From contig NZ_CP131130.1 of NCBI RefSeq assembly GCF_033705735.1, positions 2,545,001-2,609,000 on the forward strand: DNA of 64,000 bases, in the 5' to 3' direction. Below are positions 39,119-47,346 of the stretch, piece by piece; position 1 is the first letter of the stretch; each line of letters opens with the position of its first letter. A model generated the notes under the pieces. It had not been told where the DNA came from, ran no database searches, and was given only the letters and a program-made list of their open reading frames with translations. The position numbers were made by a program, and so were the translations under genes. This DNA is from Shinella zoogloeoides. GTDB taxonomy: Bacteria; Pseudomonadota; Alphaproteobacteria; Rhizobiales; Rhizobiaceae.

Positions 39119-40096
39119 ATGCGCATCCTCGTCAAGGGCGCCGGCGTCGCCGGCCTTGCCACCGCCTGGCAGCTCTACCGCCACGGCTTCGACGTCACCA
39201 TTTCGGAAAGCCGGGAAAGGGCGGGCCTCGGCGCCTCCGGCTTTGCCGGCGGCATGCTCGCGCCCTGGTGCGAGCGGGAAAGCGCCGAGGAAGAGGTGCT
39301 GGCGCTCGGCCGCCTTGCCGCCGACTGGTGGGAAGCCGCGCTGCCCGGCCATGTGCATCGCAAGGGCACGCTGGTCGTCGCCGCCGGCCGCGATGCCGGC
39401 GAGTTGGAACGCTTCGCCGGGCGAACGAGCGGCTGGGAATGGCTGGACGAGGCGGCCATCGCCGCGCTGGAGCCGGACCTTGCCGGCCGCTTCCGCCGGG
39501 CGCTGTTCTTCCGCGAGGAAGCCCATCTCGATCCACGGCAGGCGATGGCGGCGCTCACCGCAAGCCTCGAGGAGGCGCGCATGCGCTTCCTCTTCGGCGC
39601 GGGCGGCAAGGCCGGCGGCCATGACCGGGTGATCGACTGCACCGGCGCGGCGCGGATCGGCCGCCTGCCGGGCCTGCGGGGCGTGCGCGGCGAAATGCTT
39701 GCCCTCGAAACCGGCGAAATCCGCCTATCCCGCCCCGTCCGCCTGCTCCACCCCCGCCACCCGATCTATATCGTGCCGCGGGAGGCGGGCCGCTTCATGG
39801 TCGGCGCGACGATGATCGAGAGCGACGACGCCAGCCCCGTCACCGCCCGCTCGCTGATGGAGCTGCTGAACGCCGCCTATGCCCTGCACCCGGCCTTCGG
39901 CGAGGCGCGACTCGTGGAGACCGGCGCAGGCATCCGCCCGGCCTATCCCGACAACCTCCCGCGCGTGAGCGAGGATGGCGAGACCATCCATGTCAACGGC
40001 CTCTACCGCCACGGCTTCCTGCTGGCGCCCGCCATGGCCGGCGAGGTCGCCCGCATCCTCCTTCGCCAAAGGCAATTCGAAAGGAAGGCATCATGA
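39119..40096 (+). CDS. thiO: Glycine oxidase ThiO
   Basis: A 325-residue FAD-dependent DadA/DAO-family enzyme that oxidises glycine to the imine used for the thiazole ring. The dinucleotide motif KGAGVAGLATAWQLYRHG is at the N-terminus and RPAYPDNLPR near the C-terminus. The second ATG (39119) is favoured because CGGGAGA ends six bases before it; ATG 39113 abuts that site. It lies between thiC and thiS and is a little shorter than Bacillus ThiO (369). Confidence 0.92.
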   Translation: MRILVKGAGVAGLATAWQLYRHGFDVTISESRERAGLGASGFAGGMLAPWCERESAEEEVLALGRLAADWWEAALPGHVHRKGTLVVAAGRDAGELERFAGRTSGWEWLDEAAIAALEPDLAGRFRRALFFREEAHLDPRQAMAALTASLEEARMRFLFGAGGKAGGHDRVIDCTGAARIGRLPGLRGVRGEMLALETGEIRLSRPVRLLHPRHPIYIVPREAGRFMVGATMIESDDASPVTARSLMELLNAAYALHPAFGEARLVETGAGIRPAYPDNLPRVSEDGETIHVNGLYRHGFLLAPAMAGEVARILLRQRQFERKAS

Positions 40097-40290
40097 CCCT
40101 CATCATCAACGGCGAGGAACAGGAGGTCGCCGCCGCGACGCTCGCCGATCTGCTCTCCGCCCTCGACTACGAAGGCGACTGGCTGGCGACGGCGGTGAAC
40201 GGCGAGCTGGTGCACCGCGAGGACCGCGCCGCCTTTCCGCTCGGCGAACGCGACCGCGTCGAGATCCTTTCCCCCATGCAGGGAGGCTGA
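40093..40290 (+). CDS. thiS: Sulfur-carrier protein ThiS
   Basis: A 65-residue ubiquitin-fold carrier that ends with the diagnostic Gly-Gly, which is converted to a thiocarboxylate and donates sulfur to the thiazole. The opening [12 protein letters not shown] is typical. It overlaps the thiO stop by four bases (ATGA) and precedes thiG by one base. The ThiF-type activating enzyme is not in the window. Confidence 0.94.
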   Translation: MTLIINGEEQEVAAATLADLLSALDYEGDWLATAVNGELVHREDRAAFPLGERDRVEILSPMQGG

Positions 40291-40291
40291 C

Positions 40292-41065
40292 ATGCTGAAA
40301 CTCTACGACGCCGAGGTCGGCTCCCGCTTGCTGCTCGGCACCGCGCGCTATCCCTCGCCCGCCATTCTCGCGGAGGCCGTGCGGCGCTCGAAGGCGGAGA
40401 TCGTCACGGTTTCCCTGCGCCGGGAAAATGCCGGCGGCAAGGCGGGCGGCGCCTTCTTCGAACTGATCGGGGAACTCGGCGTGCGCGTGCTGCCCAACAC
40501 CGCCGGCTGCCACAGCGTCAAGGAAGCCGTGCTGACGGCGAAGATGGCGCGCGAGGTCTTCCGCACCGACTGGATCAAGCTGGAGGTGATCGGCCATCAC
40601 GACACGCTCCAGCCCGATGTCTTCGGCCTCGTCGAGGCGACGCGCATCCTCACCGGCGAAGGCTTCCAGGTCTTCCCCTATACGACCGACGACCTCGTCG
40701 TCGCCGAAAGGCTGCTGGAGGCCGGCTGCCGGGTGCTGATGCCCTGGTGCGCGCCCATCGGCTCGGCCATGGGACCGGTCAACCCGATGGCGCTGCGCGC
40801 CTTCCGCGCGCATTTCCCGGATATTCCGCTGATCGTCGATGCCGGCATCGGCCGGCCCTCACATGCGGCCGCCGTCATGGAGCACGGCTACGATGCCGTG
40901 CTGCTCAACACCGCCGTCGCCGGCGCGGGCGATCCCGCCGCCATGGCGGAAGCCTTTGCGCTCGCCATTGCGGCCGGCCGCCTCGCCCATGCGGCGGTGC
41001 CGCTCGAACCGCGCGACATGGCCGTTCCCTCCACTCCCGTCATCGGAAAGGCCGTCTTTTCGTGA
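40292..41065 (+). CDS. thiG: Thiazole synthase ThiG
   Basis: A 257-residue TIM-barrel enzyme that builds thiazole phosphate from deoxyxylulose phosphate, the ThiO product and ThiS thiocarboxylate. Family blocks include [41 protein letters not shown] (probable Schiff-base lysine) and [11 protein letters not shown]. Length is normal. Its stop overlaps the GTG of thiE. Confidence 0.96.
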   Translation: MLKLYDAEVGSRLLLGTARYPSPAILAEAVRRSKAEIVTVSLRRENAGGKAGGAFFELIGELGVRVLPNTAGCHSVKEAVLTAKMAREVFRTDWIKLEVIGHHDTLQPDVFGLVEATRILTGEGFQVFPYTTDDLVVAERLLEAGCRVLMPWCAPIGSAMGPVNPMALRAFRAHFPDIPLIVDAGIGRPSHAAAVMEHGYDAVLLNTAVAGAGDPAAMAEAFALAIAAGRLAHAAVPLEPRDMAVPSTPVIGKAVFS

Positions 41066-41667
41066 AGCTCGATCCCTTCTACCTCATCGTCGACAGCGCC
41101 GACTGGATCGAGCGGCTCGTGCCGCTCGGCGTCAGGCTCGTGCAGCTGCGCATGAAGGACCTGCCGGAGGATCGCCTGCGAGCGGAAATCCGCCGCGCGA
41201 AAACGGCCTGCGCTGCTGCGGGCTGCCAGCTCATCGTCAACGATTACTGGCAAATCGCCATCGAGGAGGGCTGCGACTTCGTGCATCTCGGGCAGGAGGA
41301 CCTTGACGGGGCCGACATCGCCGCCATCCGCGCGAGCGGCATGAAGCTCGGCCTTTCCACCCATGACGCGGCGGAGCTTGAAACGGCGCTCGCCGCACGG
41401 CCCGATTACATTGCGCTCGGCCCCGTCTGGCCGACGATCCTGAAGAAGATGAAATGGGCGCCGCAGGGCGTCGAGCGCCTCGCCGACTGGAAGGCCCGCG
41501 TCGCGCCGCTTCCCCTCGTCGCCATCGGCGGCCTCAACCCGGATCGCCTCTCCGCCGTCTTCGAGAACGGCGCCGACAGCGCCGCCGTCGTCACCGACAT
41601 CACGTTGAATGCCGACCCGGAAGCCCGCACCCGAGAATGGATCGAGCGCACCGCCCGCTGGCGATGA
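41062..41667 (+). CDS. thiE: Thiamine phosphate synthase ThiE
   Basis: A 201-residue TIM-barrel enzyme that joins the pyrimidine and thiazole parts into thiamine monophosphate. Motifs [29 protein letters not shown] and ALGPVWPT are typical. The start is GTG 41062, within the thiG stop (GTGA). ThiD, which supplies the pyrimidine diphosphate, is not encoded in the window. Confidence 0.94.
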   Translation: MKLDPFYLIVDSADWIERLVPLGVRLVQLRMKDLPEDRLRAEIRRAKTACAAAGCQLIVNDYWQIAIEEGCDFVHLGQEDLDGADIAAIRASGMKLGLSTHDAAELETALAARPDYIALGPVWPTILKKMKWAPQGVERLADWKARVAPLPLVAIGGLNPDRLSAVFENGADSAAVVTDITLNADPEARTREWIERTARWR

Positions 41668-41744
41668 TCGCCGGTTTCGGGTTGCGGACCTTTCCTTTCG
41701 ACGCCGCGATGCTAGTTTGCGGGTAGCAACCACAGGAGCTTTGC

Positions 41745-41957
41745 ATGAAGATCAGCGCGCGCAACCGCCTCAAGGGCAAGATCGTCGAAGTCACTCTTGG
41801 CGCGACCACCGCCCATGTCCGCATCGATGTCGGCGGCGGTTCGATCATCACCGCCTCGATCACCAACGAAGCCGTCAACGAGCTGGGCCTTGCCGCCGGG
41901 CAGGAAGCCTATGCGGTCGTCAAGGCCTCCGACGTGATGGTCGCCGTCGACGACTAA
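41745..41957 (+). CDS. Molbindin (TOBE/Mop domain molybdopterin/molybdate-binding protein)
   Basis: A 70-residue single-domain protein: MKISARNRLKGKIVEVTLGA, then SIITASITNEAVNELGLAAGQEAYAVVKASDVMVAVDD. This is the Mop fold, which forms hexamers that bind molybdate. It has a ribosome site (caggag near 41733) and is single. It ends by overlapping the convergent trmO stop by four bases. No molybdate transporter is nearby. Confidence 0.93.
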   Translation: MKISARNRLKGKIVEVTLGATTAHVRIDVGGGSIITASITNEAVNELGLAAGQEAYAVVKASDVMVAVDD

Positions 41958-42487
41958 TCGCCGGCCTTCCTGCACATCTGCGCCTGGCCGGTCTCGAAAT
42001 CGCCCGGCTGGGGCGGTGCGATCGGCTTGAAGAGCGTGCGGTCCGGCTTGAGGTCGATGAGCGGCGTGCCGTCGAGGCAATCGAGGCCGCGCACGAAGAG
42101 GCGATTGCCTTCGATCTTCTCCAGCACGACGATCGAGGTTCCGATCGGGTTCGGCCGCACGGGCGAGCGCAGCGAGAAGGTGCCGTGCACCTCGCCGTTC
42201 GACGCCGGGCTCTGCAGCACGAGGTCGCGGCGCGACTGGTGCAGCCAGTAAAGCACTTCCAGCCGCTCGAACCGCTCGACACCGGTCAAGGCCTGCACCC
42301 AGGGCTCGAAGATCTCGATGGTGCAGACAGGCCCATCATGACGCCCCTGCCGCGGCGTTTCCATGCGCGCGGTCCAGGGCGTCGAAATCCGGCCGATGAA
42401 GACGAGCTGCGCATCCGCCGTTTCCGGCGGCGTGACCGCGACCTCGTTCCTGCGGATTTCATTCAGCCGGACCATGCTCATCTCCAT
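41954..42487 (-). CDS. trmO: tRNA (N6-threonylcarbamoyladenosine(37)-N6)-methyltransferase TrmO
   Basis: A 177-residue protein of the YaeB/VirR (UPF0066) family, which methylates t6A37 of tRNA-Thr using S-adenosylmethionine. Motifs IGRISTPW, RSPVRPNPIGTSIVVL and RGLDCLDGTPLIDLKP are characteristic. The start may be MEMSM at 42487 or MSM at 42481. It diverges from the padR gene, sharing a region with a large inverted repeat. Confidence 0.9.
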   Translation of the reverse strand: MEMSMVRLNEIRRNEVAVTPPETADAQLVFIGRISTPWTARMETPRQGRHDGPVCTIEIFEPWVQALTGVERFERLEVLYWLHQSRRDLVLQSPASNGEVHGTFSLRSPVRPNPIGTSIVVLEKIEGNRLFVRGLDCLDGTPLIDLKPDRTLFKPIAPPQPGDFETGQAQMCRKAGD

Positions 42488-42540
42488 CGTTATATTTTCC
42501 GAAATACGACGTTAACGTCCCCCAAAAACTTTTTAAAGAT

Positions 42541-42583
42541 ATAAATCTCGATATATCTTGATTTCAGATATATCGAGATTTAT
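42541..42583. promoter_or_regulatory. 18-bp perfect inverted repeat (PadR operator)
   Basis: The arms ataaatctcgatatatct (42541-42558) and agatatatcgagatttat (42566-42583) are exact reverse complements with a seven-base centre. They end nine bases before the padR start codon and contain ATATATCGAGAT-type sequence typical of PadR operators. Autorepression of padR, and possibly control of trmO, is likely. Confidence 0.75.
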
Positions 42584-42592
42584 ATCGAGACC

Positions 42593-43165
42593 ATGAGACA
42601 CAGAATGGGATGCGGCCCTCACCGCCACTTTTCACCGCCCGACGATCGCTCGGGTCCCTTCCATCGCGGCCGCCATCATGGCCCCGGCCGGGGCGGCCGC
42701 CACGGCGGACGCCTCTTCGACTACGGCGAGCTGCGCCTCTTGCTGCTCGCCATCATCGCCGACGCGCCGAGCCATGGCTATGAGCTGATCAAGACCATCG
42801 AGGAACGCTTCGGCGGCAGCTACAGCCCGAGCCCGGGCGTCATCTATCCGACACTCTCCTGGCTGGATGACATGGGCTATGCCGTGATCGAACCGGCCGA
42901 AGGCGGCCGCAAGCGTTACAGCATCACGCCGGAAGGCAAGGCCTTCCTCGCCGCCAACCGCGCGGCCATCGACGAGCTCATGGCGCGCGCCGGCAGCGGC
43001 GGACCGCGTGGCCGCGAGGGCGTGCCCGCCCCGGTCGTGCGCGCCATGGAGAACCTGAAACTCGCCATGCGGCTTCGCCTCCGCCGGGGAGACGTGAGCG
43101 AGGAGGCGGCAGCCGCCATCGCCGCCGCGCTCGACCTTGCCGCCCAGACCGTGGAGAAAAGCTGA
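42593..43165 (+). CDS. PadR-family transcriptional regulator
   Basis: A 190-residue PadR protein. A His/Gly/Arg-rich N-terminal tail (MRHRMGCGPHRHFSPPDD, HRGRHHGPGRGGRHGG) precedes the winged helix, which includes LLLLAIIADAPSHGYELIKTIEERFGG and SPGVIYPTLSWLDDMGY. The C-terminal part is helical. The histidine-rich tail suggests metal binding, possibly iron or nickel sensing, but this is inference. Its stop shares a base with the DUF2218 start (TGATG), so the two are coupled. Confidence 0.9.
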   Translation: MRHRMGCGPHRHFSPPDDRSGPFHRGRHHGPGRGGRHGGRLFDYGELRLLLLAIIADAPSHGYELIKTIEERFGGSYSPSPGVIYPTLSWLDDMGYAVIEPAEGGRKRYSITPEGKAFLAANRAAIDELMARAGSGGPRGREGVPAPVVRAMENLKLAMRLRLRRGDVSEEAAAAIAAALDLAAQTVEKS

Positions 43166-43455
43166 TGACCGCCGCAACGAGCAAGACCGCCATCGCCACC
43201 GAACAGGCAAGCCCCTACCTGCAGCAGCTCTGCAAGCATTTCGCCCATAAGCTGCCCGTGAAGTTCGACGAGCATGACGGGCAGATCACCTTCTCCATCG
43301 GCGAATGCCGGCTGAAGGCGGACGGCGCAGCGCTGCATATCGACCTTGCCGCGCCCAAGGCGGAGGATATGGAGCAGTTGAAGGACGTGGTGATCCGCCA
43401 CCTCGTCCGCTTCGCCTTCCGCGAGGAACTGCAGGTGGACTGGCAGGACGCCTGA
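43165..43455 (+). CDS. DUF2218 domain protein
   Basis: A 96-residue protein with the DUF2218 pattern (YLQQLCKHFAHKLPVKFDEHDGQITFSIGECRLKADG, ending HLVRFAFREELQVDWQ). Function is unknown; such genes often sit beside PadR regulators and siderophore or iron-uptake genes in proteobacteria. Here it is translationally coupled to padR, and no iron gene is adjacent. Confidence 0.85.
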   Translation: MTAATSKTAIATEQASPYLQQLCKHFAHKLPVKFDEHDGQITFSIGECRLKADGAALHIDLAAPKAEDMEQLKDVVIRHLVRFAFREELQVDWQDA

Positions 43456-43466
43456 CCGGCCTGGGA

Positions 43467-43604
43467 CCGATCGACATTCAGTTCAGGCTGAGCCGAAAAA
43501 TGGTGCTTTTCCGGAATCCGGAGCGCAGCGTACTTTCGGTACGTGAGCACCGAAAGTCCGGAAAAGTGCCGTTTGCAGGCCGGCATGGGCTGAATGGCGA
43601 TCGG
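43467..43604. repeat. Long imperfect hairpin element
   Basis: The outer arms ccgatcgacattcag (43467-43481) and ctgaatggcgatcgg (43590-43604) match at 14 of 15 positions. Inner segments gtgcttttccgga and tccggaaaagtgcc pair, and the centre is gtactttcggtac. The 138-base element can fold as one long hairpin and shares the cttttccgga motif with other repeats in the window. It sits between the convergent DUF2218 and MarR genes. Confidence 0.7.
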
Positions 43605-43606
43605 TG

Positions 43607-44098
43607 CTACTCCTCGCCGCCCAGCTTCAGGGCGGCGAGTTCCTCCAGCATGTCGAGAAGGATATCGATCCTCTCCGCGCCGAAGCGCGCGTCGATCTCC
43701 GCATAGACGCGCAGGGCATCCGGCATCACCTCGTCGATCATCGCCTGCCCCGCCGGCGCCAGCGTCAGGAGGACGCGGCGCTTGTCCTCCTTGTCCTTGT
43801 GACGGAAGATCAGCTTGCGCTGCTGCAGCGAGCGCAGCATGCGCGTGAGGCTCGGCGCGAGGATGAAGGCCTTTTCCGCCACTTCCGACGCATCCACCAT
43901 GCCCTCGTCGGCAAGCACGCGCAGGACGCGCCATTGCTGCTCGGTCACGTCATGATCGACGAGGATGGGCCGGAAATGGCGCATCACCGCCTCGCGTGCT
44001 TTCAAGAGGCCGATCGGCAGCGAGCGCCGGCACGCGCCCTGCGGCGCGTCTTTCGCCGTCTCGGGAGTGCTCTTCTCTGGCGGGTCGCTGTTCGTCAT
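43607..44098 (-). CDS. MarR-family regulator (HpaR-type)
   Basis: A 163-residue winged-helix regulator. The core is EQQWRVLRVLADEGMVDASEVAEKAFILAPSLTRMLRSLQQRKLIFRHKDKEDKRR, closely resembling regulators of homoprotocatechuate catabolism (HpaR/HpcR). The open frame extends upstream to 44230, but ATG 44098 gives the usual length. It diverges from the FAH hydrolase gene at 44214, whose expression it probably controls. The aromatic-acid role is a family inference. Confidence 0.82.
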   Translation of the reverse strand: MTNSDPPEKSTPETAKDAPQGACRRSLPIGLLKAREAVMRHFRPILVDHDVTEQQWRVLRVLADEGMVDASEVAEKAFILAPSLTRMLRSLQQRKLIFRHKDKEDKRRVLLTLAPAGQAMIDEVMPDALRVYAEIDARFGAERIDILLDMLEELAALKLGGEE

Positions 44099-44213
44099 CG
44101 TTCCCCTATCCGCGATTTTTCCGGCCCGTGCAAGGAAAGGCGGGAAGAACGGATGATCGCGGCGACGCCCCATGCTAGCCTCGCGCCGAACACCAGCCAG
44201 CGAAAGTGCAGCC

Positions 44214-44927
44214 ATGCCCGCCGAAAACACCAGGACCGACCGCAGCTATGTCTTCGCGCCGGCCCCCGTTCCCGCTTTGCCCATCGAAGGGAGCGCCGCG
44301 CTCTTCCCGGTCCACCGCATCTATTGCGTCGGCCGCAACTTTGCCGACCACGCCATCGAGATGGGCCACGACCCGGACAGGGAGCCGCCCTTCTTCTTCC
44401 AGAAGAATCCCGACACGCTCGTCGCGCCGGAACGCGGCTTTCCCTATCCGCCCGCCAGCAGCGACGTGCATCACGAGGTCGAGCTGGTCGTCGCGCTGAA
44501 GGAGGGCGGCAGCGACATTCCGGTCGAGCGGGCGCTCGGCTGCGTCTACGGCTACGCCATCGGCATCGACATGACCCGCCGCGACCTGCAGGCTGAGGCG
44601 AAGAAGCTGGGGCGGCCCTGGGAGGTTGCCAAGGCCTTCGAGCATGCCGCGCCCTGCGGGCCGATCCATCCCGCCGCTACCATCGGCCATCCGGCGGCCG
44701 GCACGATCCGGCTGACGGTCAACGGCATGATCCGGCAGGAGGGAAACCTCGACCAGATGATTTGGAAGGTGCCGGAGATGATTTCCTGCCTTTCCCGCCT
44801 CTTCACGCTCGCGCCGGGCGACCTGATCTTCGCCGGCACGCCCGCCGGCGTCGGCGCGGTCAGGAGGGGCGACACGATGCACGCGCAGATCGACGGGCTC
44901 GGCGGCATCGCCGTCACCGTCATCTGA
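44214..44927 (+). CDS. Fumarylacetoacetate hydrolase-family protein
   Basis: A 237-residue FAH-fold protein. The metal-binding and catalytic region includes YCVGRNFADHAIEMG, FFFQKNPDT, SSDVHHEVELVVAL and DLIFAGTPAGVGAVRRGD. Family members cleave or decarboxylate 2-oxo acids in aromatic catabolism (for example HpaG-like steps). The divergent HpaR-type regulator supports such a role, but other catechol pathway genes are absent. Confidence 0.85.
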   Translation: MPAENTRTDRSYVFAPAPVPALPIEGSAALFPVHRIYCVGRNFADHAIEMGHDPDREPPFFFQKNPDTLVAPERGFPYPPASSDVHHEVELVVALKEGGSDIPVERALGCVYGYAIGIDMTRRDLQAEAKKLGRPWEVAKAFEHAAPCGPIHPAATIGHPAAGTIRLTVNGMIRQEGNLDQMIWKVPEMISCLSRLFTLAPGDLIFAGTPAGVGAVRRGDTMHAQIDGLGGIAVTVI

Positions 44928-44978
44928 GACATTTGCTCGTACTGCGACAGGACGCCACGCACGATCCCGCGCCCTTGT

Positions 44979-44992
44979 TTGATTAAAGTCAA
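44979..44992 (+). promoter_or_regulatory. FNR/FixK/NnrR-type box before pseudoazurin gene
   Basis: ttgattaaagtcaa matches the TTGAT-N4-ATCAA consensus of the CRP/FNR group with one mismatch. It lies 70 bases before the pseudoazurin start, fitting low-oxygen or nitric-oxide-responsive control. Confidence 0.6.
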
Positions 44993-45062
44993 AGAAGGAG
45001 CGGCCCGGCGGGTCTACTTCCTCCTCATGAACGTGAGACGTTCGTCATCAAGGAGAACTCCA

Positions 45063-45509
45063 GTGCGTATCATGGCAAAGAGCATCGTCGGCGCGGCAGC
45101 GGTCATTCTGGCGCTCGCGCTTCCGGCAGCGGCGGCAGATTTCGAGGTGCACATGCTCAACAAGGGCGCCGAAGGCGCCATGGTGTTCGAGCCGGCCTTC
45201 GTAAAGGTCGCGCCCGGCGACACCGTAACCTTCATCCCCACCGACAAGGGGCATAATGTCGAGACGATCAAGGACATGATCCCGGAAGGCGCGGAAGCCT
45301 TCAAGAGCAAGATGAACGAGCATTACAAGGTCACGTTCGACAAGCCGGGCGCCTATGGCGTCAAGTGCACGCCGCATGTCGGCATGGGCATGGTGGGCCT
45401 CGTCGTCGTCGGCGACGCGCCGGCCAATATCGATGCGGTCAAGGCCGGCAAGCTGCCGAAGAAGGCACGCGAGCGCCTGGACGCCGCCATCGCGGCAGCG
45501 GGCCTGTAA
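45063..45509 (+). CDS. Pseudoazurin (periplasmic type I copper protein)
   Basis: A 148-residue blue copper protein. After the signal peptide ([24 protein letters not shown]) the mature protein has the ligands His in DKGHNVE and Cys, His and Met in CTPHVGMGM. It carries electrons, typically to nitrite or nitrous oxide reductase. I favour GTG 45063, with AAGGAG seven bases upstream; ATG 45072 is the alternative. An FNR-like box lies upstream. No denitrification genes are adjacent. Confidence 0.9.
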   Translation: MRIMAKSIVGAAAVILALALPAAAADFEVHMLNKGAEGAMVFEPAFVKVAPGDTVTFIPTDKGHNVETIKDMIPEGAEAFKSKMNEHYKVTFDKPGAYGVKCTPHVGMGMVGLVVVGDAPANIDAVKAGKLPKKARERLDAAIAAAGL

Positions 45510-45514
45510 AGCAA

Positions 45515-45562
45515 GTTCCAGCAAAAGTGCGCAGCGGTTTTGCGTCCGGAATTGCGTAGAGC
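45515..45562. repeat. Dispersed intergenic repeat (copy 2)
   Basis: Bases 45516-45557 are identical over 42 bases to 17144-17185. Unlike copy 1 it is followed by a terminator instead of the second hairpin half. Confidence 0.7.
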
Positions 45563-45589
45563 TTCCCTTTCAGGGGCGGGGGCAGGAAC

Positions 45590-45621
45590 CCGGGACGGAG
45601 CGATCCGTCCCGGTTTTTTTT
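45590..45621 (+). terminator. Intrinsic terminator after pseudoazurin
   Basis: ccgggacgga (45590-45599) pairs perfectly with tccgtcccgg (45604-45613) around a four-base loop and is followed by eight Ts. Confidence 0.92.
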
Positions 45622-45730
45622 GCCGGCGCTTCGCGGGCGGCCAAGTTCCATCTTCTGCATGATCCTGATTTGCACATTTAATTTTCTAATGAGCCGGCCG
45701 CCTGCTAGTTTGTCCCCACACACCAACGGG

Positions 45731-46405
45731 ATGCGCATGCTGAAACTCGCTTTTCTCTCGGCCTGGCTCTTCCTCGCGGCCCTCTGCCCTCCCCTTCTTG
45801 CCGCCGGTGACACCATGAATGTCCAACTGCACAAGGCGGCCGCTGCCGACGACGTCGCCGCCATAAGGACGCTGCTTTCGAAGGGCGCGGAGATCGACGC
45901 GCGCGATGCGAGCGGCGCGACGGCGCTGCTGGTCGCCACCCACGGCAACCGGGTGAATGCCGCCCGGGCCCTGATCGAGGCCGGCGCCGACGTCAATGCC
46001 AAGGACCAGATCAGCGACAGCCCCTATCTCTATGCCGGCGCGCGCGGCCATCTCGACATCCTCAAGCTGACGCTCAGCCACGGCGCGGACCTGAAAAGCA
46101 CCAACCGCTATGGCGGCACCGCGCTCATCCCCGCCAGCGAGCGCGGCCATGTCGAGACCGTCGACATGCTGATCGAGGCCGGCGTCGACGTCGACCATGT
46201 GAACCGCCTCGGCTGGACGGCGCTTCTCGAAGCGATCATCCTCGGCGACGGGGGACCGCGGCATGTGAGGATCGTCGACCTGCTAATCAGGGCCGGCGCG
46301 AAGGTCGATCTCGCGGACAATGACGGCGTGACGCCCCTCCAGCATGCCCGCGGCCGCGGCCAGGGCGAAATCGTCGCCCTGCTGGAAAAGGCAGAGGCGA
46401 AGTAA
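45731..46405 (+). CDS. Ankyrin-repeat protein with signal peptide
   Basis: A 224-residue secreted or periplasmic protein. The N-terminus MRMLKLAFLSAWLFLAALCP is a signal peptide ending around LLAAGD. About five ankyrin repeats follow, with phrases such as GATALLVATHGNRVNAARALIEAGADVNAKD and RGHVETVDMLIEAGVDVDHVNRLGWTALLEAI. Ankyrin repeats bind protein partners; the partner is unknown. ATG 45737 is an alternative start. Confidence 0.87.
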   Translation: MRMLKLAFLSAWLFLAALCPPLLAAGDTMNVQLHKAAAADDVAAIRTLLSKGAEIDARDASGATALLVATHGNRVNAARALIEAGADVNAKDQISDSPYLYAGARGHLDILKLTLSHGADLKSTNRYGGTALIPASERGHVETVDMLIEAGVDVDHVNRLGWTALLEAIILGDGGPRHVRIVDLLIRAGAKVDLADNDGVTPLQHARGRGQGEIVALLEKAEAK

Positions 46406-46452
46406 CGCCGCACGGACTATCGGAAAACACTCAAGACAAAGGGCCTGAGACG

Positions 46453-47289
46453 ATGCAAAGAAGCTACTATTCCTCCCTCGGCGGCCACCCGCCGCAGACC
46501 GACCTCCTGACCGGCCGCGCCGTGTTCACCGAGGCCTATGCGGTCATTCCGAAAGGGGTGATGCAGGACATCGTCACCTCCTACCTGCCGTTCTGGAACG
46601 ACACGCGCTGCTGGGTCATCGCCCGCCCGCTTTCCGGCTTCGCCGAGACCTTCTCGCAGTACGTCATGGAAGTCGCCCCGGGCGGCGGCAGCGACAGGCC
46701 CGAGCAGGACCCGGAAGCCGAAGGCGTGCTCTTCGTCGTCGACGGCGAAGTGGAACTGACCCTGCCGACCGGCAAGCACACGCTCCAGCCGGGCGGCTAC
46801 GCCTTCCTGCCGCCGGGCCTCAAGTGGTCGCTTCACAACCGCTCGCGCGCCCATGCCCGTTTCCACTGGGTCCGCAAGGCCTATGAGGCCGTCGACGGCC
46901 TGCCCCATCCCGAGCCGCTGATCCTCAACGAAAAGGACATCACCCCGGCCGCGATGCCCGACACCAATGGCGGGTGGGCGACGACGCGCTTCGTCGATCC
47001 CTCCGACCTTCGCCACGACATGCATGTGACCATCGTCACGCTGCAGCCGGGCGCCGTCATTCCCTTCGCCGAGACCCATGTCATGGAGCATGGCCTCTAT
47101 GTGCTGCAGGGCAAGGCCGTCTACCGTCTCAACCAGGACTGGGTGGAAGTGGAAGCCGGCGACTTCATGTGGCTGCGCGCCTTCTGCCCGCAGGCCTGCT
47201 ATGCCGGTGGCCCGGAGCCGTTCCGCTACCTGCTCTACAAGGACGTCAACCGCCACATGGCGCTGAAGCCCTTCGGCTCGCGCCGGTAA
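46453..47289 (+). CDS. allE: (S)-ureidoglycine aminohydrolase (AllE/YlbA-type)
   Basis: A 278-residue bicupin. The N-terminal motifs YYSSLGGHPPQTDLLTGRAVFTEAYAVIP and the C-terminal cupin with PGAVIPFAETHVMEHGLYVLQGKAVYRLN match AllE, which hydrolyses ureidoglycine to ureidoglycolate and ammonia with Mn(II). This is a step in purine (allantoin) nitrogen use. No allantoicase or other purine genes are in the window. A strong bidirectional terminator follows. Confidence 0.88.
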   Translation: MQRSYYSSLGGHPPQTDLLTGRAVFTEAYAVIPKGVMQDIVTSYLPFWNDTRCWVIARPLSGFAETFSQYVMEVAPGGGSDRPEQDPEAEGVLFVVDGEVELTLPTGKHTLQPGGYAFLPPGLKWSLHNRSRAHARFHWVRKAYEAVDGLPHPEPLILNEKDITPAAMPDTNGGWATTRFVDPSDLRHDMHVTIVTLQPGAVIPFAETHVMEHGLYVLQGKAVYRLNQDWVEVEAGDFMWLRAFCPQACYAGGPEPFRYLLYKDVNRHMALKPFGSRR

Positions 47290-47317
47290 GCGGCATTCCG
47301 CTCAGGCCTTTTTTAGA

Positions 47318-47346
47318 AACCCGCGCCCGGCCGGCGCGGGTTTTTT
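47318..47346. terminator. Bidirectional intrinsic terminator
   Basis: aacccgcgcc (47318-47327) and ggcgcgggtt (47333-47342) form a ten-base stem with a five-base loop, followed by Ts on the plus strand and an A-rich flank (aaaaaa reversed) on the other. It separates two convergent genes. Confidence 0.9.
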
